Source: Vampirovibrionales bacterium (GTDB taxonomy: Bacteria; Cyanobacteriota; Vampirovibrionia; Vampirovibrionales; Vampirovibrionaceae). Taken from it: DNA of 64,000 nt. Made by a program: the position numbers and the translations under genes. The DNA lies in contig JARXAD010000001.1 in assembly GCA_029866025.1 (NCBI GenBank), forward strand, positions 165,873-229,872, read 5' to 3'. Below the pieces are notes generated by a model. That model was not told the origin of the DNA. It did not search any database and saw nothing but the letters and a program-made list of their open reading frames with translations. This document shows positions 36,840 through 47,293 of the stretch, piece after piece (the stretch's first letter is position 1; the number at the start of each line of letters is the position of its first letter).

Positions 36840-37775
36840 GTGGCCAACTTAAAAGACATTCGTCGTCGCATTAAAAGTGTGAAAAATACCCAAAAAATCA
36901 CGCAGGCGATGCGTATGGTGGCGGCTGCCAAGGTGAAACGCGCCGAACACAAGGTAAAAGCCATTCGTCCCTACAGCCAATCGTTGCAAGACGTGTTGGC
37001 CCAGGTGGCCACCACTCTCCCTGACAATGCTGAATCGCCTATTTTAACGTGGTTAAAGCCACTGGCAGAAGGCACTCAGCCCAAAAATCCTATTATTGTG
37101 GTGATGAGTTCGGACCGTGGCTTGTGTGGCTCCTTTAACAGCAGTGTGGTACGCCAAGCCCTTAAGCTGGAGCAGCATTTGTTGGCCCAAAGTATTACGC
37201 CCCAGTTTATTACCGTGGGTCGTAAGGTTACCTTTGCCATGAAGCGCTATGGTAAGTCGCCCATATTGGCCACTTTAGCCGACATGACGGCGGCCCCCAG
37301 TTTGGCCGATGCCCGCGCCATTGTGCAAACCGCCAGCAAAGCCTTTTTAGCCGGTGATGCTGACGATGTGGTGGTGCTGTCCACTCACTTCCGCAGCCTT
37401 ATTTCTTACAAAGTCTTGCTCACCTCCTTGGTGCCCGGACGCGCTGTACCCGCCAGTGGTTACTTGGATTATTTGTTGGCCACCCCCAAAACTACCGAAA
37501 CTTCAAAAACCGCCACCGGTGAATCCTTACTGGAGCCCAACCCCTTGGCCGTGCTGGAACAAGCGGTTCCTCTTTACTTGGTCAATCAAGTCTACACCTT
37601 GCTATTAGAATCCGCTGCTAGCGAACTGGCTGCCCGGATGACGGCCATGGCCAGTGCCACCAAAAACGCCAGCGAAATGATTGGCAAGCTCACCATTCAA
37701 TACAACAAGGTGCGCCAAGCCGCCATTACCCAAGAAATTTTGGAAATTGTGAGCGGCGCCCAAGCACTGGTTTAG
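36840..37775 (+). CDS. atpG: ATP synthase subunit gamma
   Basis: Gamma is the rotary shaft. The 311-residue product starts ANLKDIRRRIKSVKNTQKIT (the N-terminal coiled helix), has SSDRGLCGSFNS and ends with ASKNASEMIGKLTIQYNKVR-type sequence. The start is GTG with AGAGG upstream. There is no long inserted regulatory loop with two Cys as in plant chloroplasts. Beta and epsilon do not follow, as in Cyanobacteria, where they form a separate operon. Confidence 0.95.
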   Translation: MANLKDIRRRIKSVKNTQKITQAMRMVAAAKVKRAEHKVKAIRPYSQSLQDVLAQVATTLPDNAESPILTWLKPLAEGTQPKNPIIVVMSSDRGLCGSFNSSVVRQALKLEQHLLAQSITPQFITVGRKVTFAMKRYGKSPILATLADMTAAPSLADARAIVQTASKAFLAGDADDVVVLSTHFRSLISYKVLLTSLVPGRAVPASGYLDYLLATPKTTETSKTATGESLLEPNPLAVLEQAVPLYLVNQVYTLLLESAASELAARMTAMASATKNASEMIGKLTIQYNKVRQAAITQEILEIVSGAQALV

Positions 37776-37792
37776 TGTGTAAGTGCTTTAGC

Positions 37793-38101
37793 TTATTTGG
37801 CTGCAGGCGTATTTTCAATATAGGTGCAGCCCTCAAAAAAGCCTTTAGTTAATTCGCATTCTAGTGTTGGATTTATTTGAGTGACAGCTTGAGTACGGGT
37901 GCTTCCTACAGGACGAAGATCAATGCATGTTTCGGGTGTTCTGCCCGTCACTCGACTAATTTCAAGGATGTCGTTAGCCTGGTAGCAGCCCGTGACAGGC
38001 TTTGGAACGTGGAAATCGAGATCGACTTTAAACTGCTGACCTACTTTAAATTCATGGTCGCGAGCCACAACACCAAAACGAACGACGCGAAGATTAAGCA
38101 T
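37793..38101 (-). CDS. small protein of unknown function
   Basis: The 102-residue product starts MLNLRVVRFGVVARDHEFKV. The ATG at 38101 is favoured by an AAGGG Shine-Dalgarno; an upstream extension to 38170 looks untranslated. It is beta-rich by appearance, with four Cys (CYQ, CIDL, CELT, CTYI), and has no signal peptide or membrane segment. It is convergent with the atp operon and lies 98 bp upstream of the murI stop. No function can be proposed. Confidence 0.6.
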   Translation of the reverse strand: MLNLRVVRFGVVARDHEFKVGQQFKVDLDFHVPKPVTGCYQANDILEISRVTGRTPETCIDLRPVGSTRTQAVTQINPTLECELTKGFFEGCTYIENTPAAK

Positions 38102-38199
38102 GGATTTTACCCTTTTTATAAAAATGTAATGTCTTGGCCTTTTAAAGGCTAACCTAACAAACGTCCTCAATGTATAAAATTGCCTTGCAACCTATAGGC

Positions 38200-39108
38200 T
38201 CATACGGCTTCCACGCAAAGATCCTTGGGTTGCCACGATTGCACGCCTGGAATCACCAACCCGCTGCACTGCTGCGCCACGGTTTTAAAACGTTCCGGAT
38301 CCCCCGTTACCCAAAACCCAGCAACGCTGGGCTTTTTAACCGCATCTTGGTTTTCAACCATACTTGCAGAGGCTAATCCTTCAACTACCTGAGTCAATTT
38401 TGTCACCATCGCTTCGGCGGGATCAAGCATGGTCACCGTGTTGGGCAACCGTGCTGCCAAGGCCGCCCGCATATGGGGGTAATGCGTGCATCCCAGCACC
38501 AAGCTGGCTGAGGTGTTTGGCGAGAGATGCGTTTGAATTTCTGCCGCCACGGTGTCCAATAAGGTTTCGTAGGCAGCCGGGTCGGGATGGCCGTGCTCAA
38601 AATACCCGGCCAACTGTTGACCCGATACTGAGCGAACGTCCAGTGCTGGATTCAATTCTTGTAGTACCCGCGGGTAGACCCCCATTGCGGTTGTTTTTGG
38701 GGTGGCTAGTATCACGATGGTGGGGTGGGCAAGATTACCATCGTTTGCCAATTGCTCACAAACAGGCTGAATAGGATCAATGATAGGTACCTGATTGAGT
38801 GCCGACCACCCCGCCATTAGTCCATGCTCTATCATTAGGCTGGCAGCGGTATTACAGGCAAGGGCAATCACATCACATTGCTTGGCCAGCCACGGCAACA
38901 GCTGTGTTAAACGCTCTAGTAATACTGCTGGCGATTGTTCCCCATAAGGCATGTAGGCGTTGTCGGCCACGTACACAAAACGGGCATCGGGAAATTGGGC
39001 CATCAGCGGCGCCAATACCGTCAGTCCCCCCACCCCCGAATCAAACACGCCAATGGTCAGGCTCCAATGAGGGGTGTTTGCAATAGCGGCAGTATTTATG
39101 GATGTCAT
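38200..39108 (-). CDS. murI: glutamate racemase
   Basis: MurI makes D-glutamate for peptidoglycan. The 302-residue product has IGVFDSGVGGLTVL, the segment ADNAYMPYGEQS (the family usually has GDTA..PYG), ALACNTAAS with the first catalytic Cys, and LVLGCTHYPHM with the second. A C-terminal extension of about 30 residues after the last fold element is slightly longer than usual. The start ATG at 39108 lies in a region with no strong Shine-Dalgarno. Confidence 0.94.
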   Translation of the reverse strand: MTSINTAAIANTPHWSLTIGVFDSGVGGLTVLAPLMAQFPDARFVYVADNAYMPYGEQSPAVLLERLTQLLPWLAKQCDVIALACNTAASLMIEHGLMAGWSALNQVPIIDPIQPVCEQLANDGNLAHPTIVILATPKTTAMGVYPRVLQELNPALDVRSVSGQQLAGYFEHGHPDPAAYETLLDTVAAEIQTHLSPNTSASLVLGCTHYPHMRAALAARLPNTVTMLDPAEAMVTKLTQVVEGLASASMVENQDAVKKPSVAGFWVTGDPERFKTVAQQCSGLVIPGVQSWQPKDLCVEAV

Positions 39109-39142
39109 GGGGATTGAGGTGATTCCATAAAGGCCTTAGGCC

Positions 39143-39170
39143 TTCCATCGCGCGGCAGTCTGTCTATAAT
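39143..39170 (+). promoter_or_regulatory. candidate promoter of the 43-residue membrane protein
   Basis: TATAAT at 39165-39170 has a weak -35 (TTCCAT, 39143-39148) with 16-bp spacing. It lies about 50 bp before the ATG at 39223. Confidence 0.45.
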
Positions 39171-39222
39171 AAAGAAAAAGCGTTTCCGCGTTTACAATCC
39201 TTCGTTGGAAAGAATTTCTCTC

Positions 39223-39354
39223 ATGACCCCCACTCATACCGAAGGCACGGCCAAGCACCCCGTCTACAACACATCCGCCTTACTGTGGGTTGGGTTGATA
39301 GGTATTCCAGGCGCCCTGTTTCTTATGCTGCTGTTTAAACTGCATTTAATTTAA
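39223..39354 (+). CDS. 43-residue single-helix membrane protein
   Basis: The frame encodes MTPTHTEGTAKHPVYNTSA, then one membrane helix (LLWVGLIGIPGALFLMLLF) and a short end KLHLI. It has a GGAAAGA Shine-Dalgarno, a consensus -10 upstream and sits in the gap between two divergent minus-strand and plus-strand features. The hydrophilic N-terminus plus a single helix recalls small subunits of membrane complexes. No family is recognised. Confidence 0.6.
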   Translation: MTPTHTEGTAKHPVYNTSALLWVGLIGIPGALFLMLLFKLHLI

Positions 39355-39377
39355 GCCAGTGGGTTTAGTAGCCCTGC

Positions 39378-39815
39378 CTACAAGGTAAAGGATAGGGGCA
39401 ATAGTTCGCTAGGCGTCGTGTGGGTGATGGCCCCTGTTTGGGGATGGACAAACTGCACCTCGGCGTCGGGGGGCAATAACTCTGCCATCACTTGCCGGCA
39501 TGCCCCACACGGGGTGGCGGCCCCTTCAAACCGTTGGCCATACTGTTGTTTTACATCGTTGGCCCATATGGCAATGGCCTTTAGTTTTCCGGCGTACCCT
39601 TGGGCTATGGCGGTAAACAAGGCGGTACGTTCGGCACAGTGGGTAAGCCCGTAGCTGGCGTTTTCTACATTCACGCCCGTAATAATCTGGCCATCGGTGG
39701 TTTGTATTGCAGCCCCCACCAAAAAATGGCTATAAGGGGCATAGGCATGGCTACTTACCCGCTGAGCTTCTGATAAGAGCGGTGTTAGGGCAGCTTTTTC
39801 CAAAGGTTCTGCCAT
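39378..39815 (-). CDS. cdd: cytidine deaminase
   Basis: Cdd deaminates cytidine and deoxycytidine in pyrimidine salvage. The 145-residue protein is the short, tetrameric type. Visible are PYSHFLVGAAI, NVENASYGLTHCAERTAL (Cys and catalytic Glu) and PCGACRQVM (two zinc Cys). The ATG at 39815 follows AGGAG located in the last codons of the upstream peptidase gene, one base after its stop, so the two genes form an operon. Confidence 0.96.
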   Translation of the reverse strand: MAEPLEKAALTPLLSEAQRVSSHAYAPYSHFLVGAAIQTTDGQIITGVNVENASYGLTHCAERTALFTAIAQGYAGKLKAIAIWANDVKQQYGQRFEGAATPCGACRQVMAELLPPDAEVQFVHPQTGAITHTTPSELLPLSFTL

Positions 39816-39816
39816 G

Positions 39817-41190
39817 TCAAAAGCTCCTGTGGGATGAGGGAGAAGGAGAGGGTTGTGTCTGGAGGTGTTGCTTTAAAAAGGCAATGGCTTTTTGTAGTTG
39901 TACATCAGGGCTTTGGGCAGAGAGCGTGTCAACAACGCGAATATCGGGTTGGATGCCTTTTTTATGGATATCTTGCCCCCGCGGGGTAAGATACCGGGCC
40001 ACGGATAGGTTCATGCCTGAGCCGTCGGAGAGGGGGATAATTTTTTGCACCAGGCCTTTGCCAAAGGTAGTGGTGCCCATTAAGGTAACGCGATGATTGT
40101 CATGCAGGGCGGCGCACAAAATTTCGCTGGCGCTGGCACTATTACCATCCATCAGTATTACGATGGGTAATGTTTTTGGATTGTCCAAGTCATTGGTATC
40201 GGCCTGTGCGTGTGCTTTTTCGCTGCCATGGAAGGGTTTCCCACTATCGGCCGAATGCCAACGGCTGGAAAACTTTTGCCACAAGGGGCTTTCATGGGGC
40301 CCTTGCACAATAACAATGGTGCCGTGGCTTAAAAAACGGTCGGCAATGGCAACAGCATTGTCCACCAAGCCCCCAAAGTTCCCCCGAACATCGAGAATCA
40401 AGGCCTGCTTCTGGTCCACGTCGCGTAAGGCTTCTTCCAGCTCCTCCACCATGGTTTCACTTAAAAAAGAACTGAGGCGAATATGCTTTACCCACGGGGG
40501 AGTATCGTCTTCAACCGTAACCGATTGCAAATGGACGGCTGCCCGACGCAGGTTAAGGATGCGTGATTTTTGGGTGACAGACGACTGAACCGTCAGCTGA
40601 ACAGGCGTGCCCACAGGGCCTCGAATGGTATCGGCGGCTTTTTGAAGAGACATACCCGTGGCCGAAGTGCCATTGATATGGGTAATCGCCTCTTTGGGGA
40701 GAATACCTGCGGCTTTGGCGGGTGATTGATTGAGTACCGCCACCACCGTTAAAAGCCCATTGCGCATGCCCATTTGAATGCCCACTCCAAAGAGTTCGGC
40801 ATTGATTTGCATGGATTGTTCACGCATCTCATTGGGCGGTAAAAACCGGCTGTACTCATCGTTCAAACTGGCCAGCATGGTATCAATGGCCACATAAGCA
40901 TCCGTTGGCTCCGATAATTTTCCGTTATAGCGCTGTCGCCAAATATCCCATTGCTGATGATTCATGCTGGGGTCACGGAAGTCGGTTTTGGCTCGCTGCC
41001 AAGCTTCTTCAAACAGTGTTTGAGCCTGTACGGATGGATTGTTGGGGTTTAATTTGGCAATGAGAAAAGGAACAATGGTGTGATCGCCCCACCAGGCACC
41101 CAGGCAGAACGCCAGCAAGCCTAGCACGGTGGCCAAAGGCCACTGAAACCGCTTGGGTAGGTACAACGGCGGTAAACGAAACCCAGACAT
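39817..41190 (-). CDS. S41 carboxy-terminal processing peptidase (CtpA/Prc-like)
   Basis: The 457-residue protein has an N-terminal membrane anchor (WPLATVLGLLAFCLGAWWG), a helical cap, a PDZ domain (GVGIQMGMRNGLLTVVAVL to INGTSATGMSLQKAADTIRG) and the S41 core. The catalytic Ser is in LMDGNSASASEILCAAL and the Lys in TTTFGKGLVQ. It would cut C-termini of envelope proteins on the outer face of the membrane. In Cyanobacteria relatives mature photosystem II protein D1, but no photosystem is seen here. It is co-transcribed with cdd. Confidence 0.92.
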   Translation of the reverse strand: MSGFRLPPLYLPKRFQWPLATVLGLLAFCLGAWWGDHTIVPFLIAKLNPNNPSVQAQTLFEEAWQRAKTDFRDPSMNHQQWDIWRQRYNGKLSEPTDAYVAIDTMLASLNDEYSRFLPPNEMREQSMQINAELFGVGIQMGMRNGLLTVVAVLNQSPAKAAGILPKEAITHINGTSATGMSLQKAADTIRGPVGTPVQLTVQSSVTQKSRILNLRRAAVHLQSVTVEDDTPPWVKHIRLSSFLSETMVEELEEALRDVDQKQALILDVRGNFGGLVDNAVAIADRFLSHGTIVIVQGPHESPLWQKFSSRWHSADSGKPFHGSEKAHAQADTNDLDNPKTLPIVILMDGNSASASEILCAALHDNHRVTLMGTTTFGKGLVQKIIPLSDGSGMNLSVARYLTPRGQDIHKKGIQPDIRVVDTLSAQSPDVQLQKAIAFLKQHLQTQPSPSPSSHRSF

Positions 41191-41237
41191 GAAAGGACCT
41201 TAAACGTGAGGATAAACCCTGGGGCAAATAGAAAGAA

Positions 41238-41262
41238 CCCCGCTACCAAGGCGGCAACGGGG
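41238..41262 (-). terminator. terminator after the coiled-coil gene
   Basis: A 10-bp stem (41238-41247 with 41253-41262, two G-U pairs, 5-base loop) is followed on the minus strand by TTCTTTC. It separates the 41294-41773 gene from the peptidase gene. Confidence 0.75.
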
Positions 41263-41293
41263 CACTTTTATAGAATAACTCTTAGTTAGCGAA

Positions 41294-41773
41294 CTAGAGG
41301 GAATCCACGTTGGGCAGCTTGGGCGAGGTGTTGGAGAGAATAAACAAATCAATGATCTCCGACAGCTCGTTGGCTTTGCCTTGGAAAAACTTGATGTCGC
41401 TTTCCAGCTTGCGAATAACGGTTTTGTATTCTTCAATTTTTTTAATGTTGGCCCGCACCGAATCCAACATGTCGGATTGGGCAGATTGGGCTTCCGTCAG
41501 CACGTCTTCCATGGAAATACCCATGGCTTCCATGGTAAGGCGGATGATTTGAGCACCGGTTTGTTTGGTCACGCCTTCAGGCAGGTCACGCACCAAACGA
41601 ATGAGCGTACGCACGTTGTGGCTAAACTCAGCGTCCAGCTCTTGGATGGATGACTCATGGGCATCGGGAGCAAAAACAGATTTGGGAGCAGTGGCAATGG
41701 GAGCCGACACAGCAGGGGCTTCTTCAAAAGGAGAGGCGGTTAAATCGCGAAAATCGGTGATGGTTTCCGTCAT
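41294..41773 (-). CDS. coiled-coil protein of unknown function
   Basis: The 159-residue product has a Pro/Ala-rich N-terminus, a helical middle (TLIRLVRDLPEGVTKQTGAQ) and a long coiled coil (about 95-145, DSVRANIKKIEEYKTVIRKL and KFFQGKANELSEIID). No signal peptide or membrane helix is present, so it is probably cytoplasmic. An AGGGA Shine-Dalgarno precedes the ATG. It has its own terminator and is divergent from nagA. No function is recognised; a scaffold or regulator role is a guess. Confidence 0.75.
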   Translation of the reverse strand: MTETITDFRDLTASPFEEAPAVSAPIATAPKSVFAPDAHESSIQELDAEFSHNVRTLIRLVRDLPEGVTKQTGAQIIRLTMEAMGISMEDVLTEAQSAQSDMLDSVRANIKKIEEYKTVIRKLESDIKFFQGKANELSEIIDLFILSNTSPKLPNVDSL

Positions 41774-41946
41774 GGTGGCAGGGTCCCTAAATCAAGCGGT
41801 GACGAGGTTGGAAGAATCACTGTATTCTCACACAGGAACCCGTGTTGTGTCTACTAGCCCGCTTTGGGCTTCCTGTGCTTCAATACCCTAGAATGGTTTT
41901 TTGTCATTCCTTTAACAACTGTTGTTTGGCAGACCTACTTGTAACG

Positions 41947-43206
41947 ATGCGCACTGTGATGAACCCTCTGGCACCCTCTTCTGACTTTTTGCCCCCCATA
42001 ACCGCTTCTGGCGTCGATTCGTTGACCCTTTTGACGGATGTAACGGTGGTAAGCCAGGGCGTGGCAAAGCCTCATCACCATGTGGTAGTCGCCAATGGTT
42101 GCATTCAAAGCATTAGCGCCGAAGCGCCGGCTGATTTTTTAATGCAGCAAAGCAATGTAACCGTTATTAACGGGAATAACCAGCCGCTAACCGTCGGGTT
42201 GGTGGATTTGCAATGCAATGGGGCCTTTGGCATTGATGTGAACCATGCCACCGCGGCGCAAATTCGTGTGCTGCTAAAGCAACTGGCCCAAACAGGCACC
42301 ACCCACGTGATGCTGACCCTGATTACAGCCCCATTGGAAGACATGATTCGTGCCATTCAAACCCTGGAAAGCGTGATTCGCGAGCCTCGCCCTGACGAGG
42401 CCCACGTGTTGGGTATTCACCTGGAAGGCCCCTTTTTAAACCCTTTGTGTGGGGGTATTCATCCCCCTACGGCCATGCCTCGAAAAATTTCCATTGCTAC
42501 CTTAGAGACCCTTTGCTCTCCCAGCGTGAAGCTGGTTACGCTGGCCCCCGAGTTGCCCGGCGCCTTGGAAGCCATTGGCTGGCTGACCAAGCGAGGCATT
42601 ACCGTCTTTGCCGGTCATACAGCTGCCACCGCAGCGGAAGCCATGATGGCCTTTGATGCGGGCGTAACGGGCGTTACCCACTTGTTTAACGCCATGAAGC
42701 CCTTTCATCATCGGGCGCCGGGCCTCATTTCTGTGGCTCTCACCCACCCCCACGTGACCATTACGCTGATTGCCGATGGCCACCACGTGTACCCCGAAGC
42801 CTTACGCTTGGCCATCACCGCAAAAGGCGCCGCAGGTGCGGGAAAAGTTGTGTTGGTGTCCGATAGTATGCCGCTGGCGGGTACGCCCGTGGGCACCCAA
42901 GGCCATTTTGGCGGCCAAACCATTACCCATCAAGCGGTGAAAGGCTTGCCCGTGGGCAAGGCTGCCAATGCCGATGGCACCTTGGCCGGTTCGGTGGCGT
43001 TGTTAAACCATGCCGTTGGTAACGTGCAAGCGTGGGGCTTAGCCGATTTACCCACCACCATTGCCATGGCCAGTGAAAACCCTGCCGCAGCCGTGGGAAT
43101 GACCGATGGTAGCCGCACTGGTATTGGCACCTTAACAGCAGATGGCCCTGCCAATTGGGTGCTGTGGGATGCCGAGACGTGGACACCCCTTCAAGTGGGG
43201 TTGTAA
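41947..43206 (+). CDS. nagA: N-acetylglucosamine-6-phosphate deacetylase
   Basis: NagA removes acetate from GlcNAc-6-P, feeding amino sugars from cell-wall recycling or chitin into glycolysis. The product of about 419 residues has GLVDLQCNGAFGID (the E. coli-type Q.NG in place of H.H), LGIHLEGPFLNP with the metal Glu, TVFAGHTAAT and VTHLFNAMKP with metal His residues, and VLVSDSMPLAG with the catalytic Asp. The start is uncertain: ATG at 41947 or 41959, neither with a clear Shine-Dalgarno. No nagB or PTS gene is adjacent. It converges on the collagen-like gene with a 4-bp gap. Confidence 0.93.
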   Translation: MRTVMNPLAPSSDFLPPITASGVDSLTLLTDVTVVSQGVAKPHHHVVVANGCIQSISAEAPADFLMQQSNVTVINGNNQPLTVGLVDLQCNGAFGIDVNHATAAQIRVLLKQLAQTGTTHVMLTLITAPLEDMIRAIQTLESVIREPRPDEAHVLGIHLEGPFLNPLCGGIHPPTAMPRKISIATLETLCSPSVKLVTLAPELPGALEAIGWLTKRGITVFAGHTAATAAEAMMAFDAGVTGVTHLFNAMKPFHHRAPGLISVALTHPHVTITLIADGHHVYPEALRLAITAKGAAGAGKVVLVSDSMPLAGTPVGTQGHFGGQTITHQAVKGLPVGKAANADGTLAGSVALLNHAVGNVQAWGLADLPTTIAMASENPAAAVGMTDGSRTGIGTLTADGPANWVLWDAETWTPLQVGL

Positions 43207-43210
43207 GCGT

Positions 43211-44811
<1,601 letters not shown>

Positions 44812-44870
44812 TCTATTGAGATTGATGCCCTTTTATCACGGGTTTGTTACATGAGGGTGTTACAAGGCAC

Positions 44871-45959
44871 TTAGGCCCGTTGTAACAGGGGGGCGTTCAC
44901 GTTGGGGCCACCGGCAATGCGGCGCTCCGCGCGGTCTATGGCCGCTTGCAGGGGCAACACGTTGCGCTGGGTGGCGTCGGTTAGTACTTCCAAGGTAGTG
45001 GTGTAAATGGCCTTGCTGTCCTGCTCCGCCTCTTCCCACGTGCGGCCTTCAATGTCGGCGGCAATGGTAATCACGCCCCCGGCGTTCACAATAAAATCGG
45101 GGGCAAACAAAATGTCGCGCTCGTGCAATCGTTGCCCCACGCTAGCCGTGGCAAAGGGGTTGTTGGCCCCCCCCACCACCATGGTGGCTGTTAACTGTCG
45201 GGCAATGGCTTCTGTTAAGGTGCCGCCAATGCTGTTTGGAGAAAAAATATCCAAGGGCAAGGTGGGCAACTCGTCAGGCGTCACCACCTTAATGGCGGGG
45301 TACACCGTGGCCAGCGATTCCGCTGCCTGAGCATAGGTGTCGCACACCGTTACCTCACAACCGGCTTCCAGTAGGTACTGGGCCAGCTTGGCCCCTACTT
45401 TCCCCACCCCTTCAATGCCCACGCGCAGGCCTTGCAAGTCATCGCGCCCCAAGCGAACCTTTACGGTGGCTTTCACCCCTTCAAATACCCCTACCGATGT
45501 TAGTGGCGCCGAATCGCCCAAACCGCCTTGCTCTCGAGATTTACAGGGAACGTAAGGGGAAATTTCTCGCATAATATCCAAATCAGCAGCAGTACTGCCA
45601 ATATCACTGGCACTCCAGTAACGGCCCTGCAGTAAGTTAATCTTCTGGGCAAAGGCTTTCAGTAATTCTGGGGATTTTTGAGTGCGACTGTCGGCAATAA
45701 TGACGCTTTTGGCGCCGCCAAAATTAAGGCCGGCACAGGCGTTTTTGTAGGTCATGGCACGGGATAAATCGAGAACATCTTGCAGAGCAGCCGCTTCGCT
45801 CTCGTAGGTACGAATGCGGATACCACCCATTCCTGGCCCCAACACCGTGTTGTGAATGGCAATGTAGCCGCGCAGTCCCGTTTTTTTATCGGAGCAAACC
45901 AGCACCCCTTCATGATCGTATTGGGCAATGCGGTCAAAATCCGTGGGTGCGGTAGTCAT
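44871..45959 (-). CDS. leucine dehydrogenase-like Glu/Leu/Phe/Val dehydrogenase
   Basis: The enzyme would oxidatively deaminate a branched-chain amino acid with NAD+. The 362-residue product has GPGMGGIRIRTY, MTYKNACAGLNFGGAKSVI with both catalytic Lys, the Asp-containing segment YWSASDIGST, and the Rossmann motif VGIEGVGKVGAKLAQYLLEAG. Length and motifs match leucine/valine dehydrogenases rather than glutamate dehydrogenase. The ATG at 45959 has AGGA at good spacing; an ATG three codons earlier would sit on that Shine-Dalgarno, and longer starts are unlikely. It lies 80 bp downstream of the prenyl synthase gene. Confidence 0.9.
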   Translation of the reverse strand: MTTAPTDFDRIAQYDHEGVLVCSDKKTGLRGYIAIHNTVLGPGMGGIRIRTYESEAAALQDVLDLSRAMTYKNACAGLNFGGAKSVIIADSRTQKSPELLKAFAQKINLLQGRYWSASDIGSTAADLDIMREISPYVPCKSREQGGLGDSAPLTSVGVFEGVKATVKVRLGRDDLQGLRVGIEGVGKVGAKLAQYLLEAGCEVTVCDTYAQAAESLATVYPAIKVVTPDELPTLPLDIFSPNSIGGTLTEAIARQLTATMVVGGANNPFATASVGQRLHERDILFAPDFIVNAGGVITIAADIEGRTWEEAEQDSKAIYTTTLEVLTDATQRNVLPLQAAIDRAERRIAGGPNVNAPLLQRA

Positions 45960-46039
45960 GGCAGTCATCCTGTAACAAAGTAAAACGATAAGCCTGAAGG
46001 GTATTGTGATAAAAAACGAAGAAAGAAAAACCAATCGTA

Positions 46040-47185
46040 TTAGCGTTGGCGGCCAATACTGCCTTGTGCCAGGGCCACAAGGGCTTCTTGGGCTGGAGAT
46101 GGTTTGCAAACACGGGTTAATGAGGCAACAGCAGCATCCACCGCTTCTTGTGCTTTGGCCTGGAGGGCTGCTTCAGCGCCTGAGGCGTGCACCAAGGTTT
46201 GGATGGTTTTCAAGGTTGATGTTAACGTCAACCTTGCGTCGTCAGCAGAGGGGGTTTCAGGGTTCAAGGTTGACGTTAACGTAAAGGTTGTTTGCACGGC
46301 TTGGGATAACTCGGCATGTTGTGCTGGGGTTAACAAGGTGGATTCTAAGGCCAGGAGCAATGGAGCCGTGACCAACCCTTGTTGAATATCACCCATCACT
46401 GGTTTGCCGGTGCCAGCCACCGTACCACTGTAATCCAGCCAGTCATCAATCAGCTGAAACGCAATACCCAATTGCTCGCCATAGCTTCGAACGGCCAAAA
46501 GACTGGTTTCATCCAGGTTGTTTAGCCACGCCCCTGATTCACAGGCTGCAGCAAAAAGGCTGGCGGTTTTGCACATGGTTTTTTGATAGTAGCTTTGCCA
46601 CAGGGTGGGTAATTCACTCGGCTGGCTGGGCCATTGGCGTTGGGTGCGCAGTTGTTCTACTTCGCCACTGCATAAGTCGGCCAACACGTCACTAAAAATA
46701 GCCACCAGGCGAATATGGCCAATTTTGGCCAGCAATCGGCTGGCCTCGGCCAGTAAATAATCGCCAGAAAGGATCGAAACGGTGTTTCCCCAGTGGGTGC
46801 GCGCTGTGGGCTGGTTTCGCCTCAAATCCGCGTCATCCAGCACGTCATCATGCAGCAAGGTCGCCACATGAATCATTTCGGCCACAGCCGCCGTTTGGGT
46901 ATGGGCTGGTTTTAGGCCGCCGGTGGCCTCACCCATCAGCAAACATAGGGTTGGTCTCAGGCATTTACCTGGCACTCCCAACGTATGAGCCAGCGTTTCT
47001 GCCAGCCAGCCTGTTTCGGTGGGGGCTAAGGCGTTTAGCAATTGCTGAACTTCTACCAGCGCCCCTTGCACTGTGTTTGGAAGCAGACGCAGAGCCGTTT
47101 CCGTCATATTTAAAGCCGGTAAAAGCTGACTGGCTGTAGGGTCGGCCACTGGAGACGAGGTGAGCGTTGGAGTCGCGTGGGTCAA
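46040..47185 (-). CDS. polyprenyl diphosphate synthase (trans-type)
   Basis: The enzyme elongates allylic diphosphates for quinone tails or carotenoids. The product of up to 381 residues has KCLRPTLCLL, the first Asp-rich motif LLHDDVLDDADLRR, the GNTVSILSGDYLLA segment and the second motif QLIDDWLDYSG. Between residues about 300 and 330 there is an unusual Thr/Leu-rich insert reading LTLTSTL twice, coded by two copies of a palindromic DNA repeat (46211-46236 and around 46265-46282). The start is a TTG at 47185 with AGGG upstream; an ATG at 47107 is an alternative. The chain length made cannot be told. Confidence 0.92.
   Translation of the reverse strand: MTHATPTLTSSPVADPTASQLLPALNMTETALRLLPNTVQGALVEVQQLLNALAPTETGWLAETLAHTLGVPGKCLRPTLCLLMGEATGGLKPAHTQTAAVAEMIHVATLLHDDVLDDADLRRNQPTARTHWGNTVSILSGDYLLAEASRLLAKIGHIRLVAIFSDVLADLCSGEVEQLRTQRQWPSQPSELPTLWQSYYQKTMCKTASLFAAACESGAWLNNLDETSLLAVRSYGEQLGIAFQLIDDWLDYSGTVAGTGKPVMGDIQQGLVTAPLLLALESTLLTPAQHAELSQAVQTTFTLTSTLNPETPSADDARLTLTSTLKTIQTLVHASGAEAALQAKAQEAVDAAVASLTRVCKPSPAQEALVALAQGSIGRQR
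46211..46282. repeat. two palindromic repeat copies inside the prenyl synthase gene
   Basis: 46211-46236 is a 26-nt palindrome with one mismatched pair, with core GTTAAC. A second copy starts at 46265 (CAAGGTTGACGTTAACGT) and keeps only the left arm and centre. Each codes LTLTSTL or a close variant (TFTLTSTL) on the minus strand. A third, perfect copy lies at 54561-54580. Confidence 0.85.
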
Positions 47186-47293
47186 GAGAATTGCCCTGGG
47201 GTTGGAAAAGGAATGCCCTTACAGTAACCAAAACACACAACAAACTCACCCTTCTAGGCGCTGTGTTGGAAGCACTTCAGGACCATTCTGGCC

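Noticed and set aside
45960..46109. Upstream extension of the leucine dehydrogenase gene into the prenyl synthase gene
   Set aside because: The extra about 50 residues are unlike the family, and the ATG at 45959 has a fitting Shine-Dalgarno.
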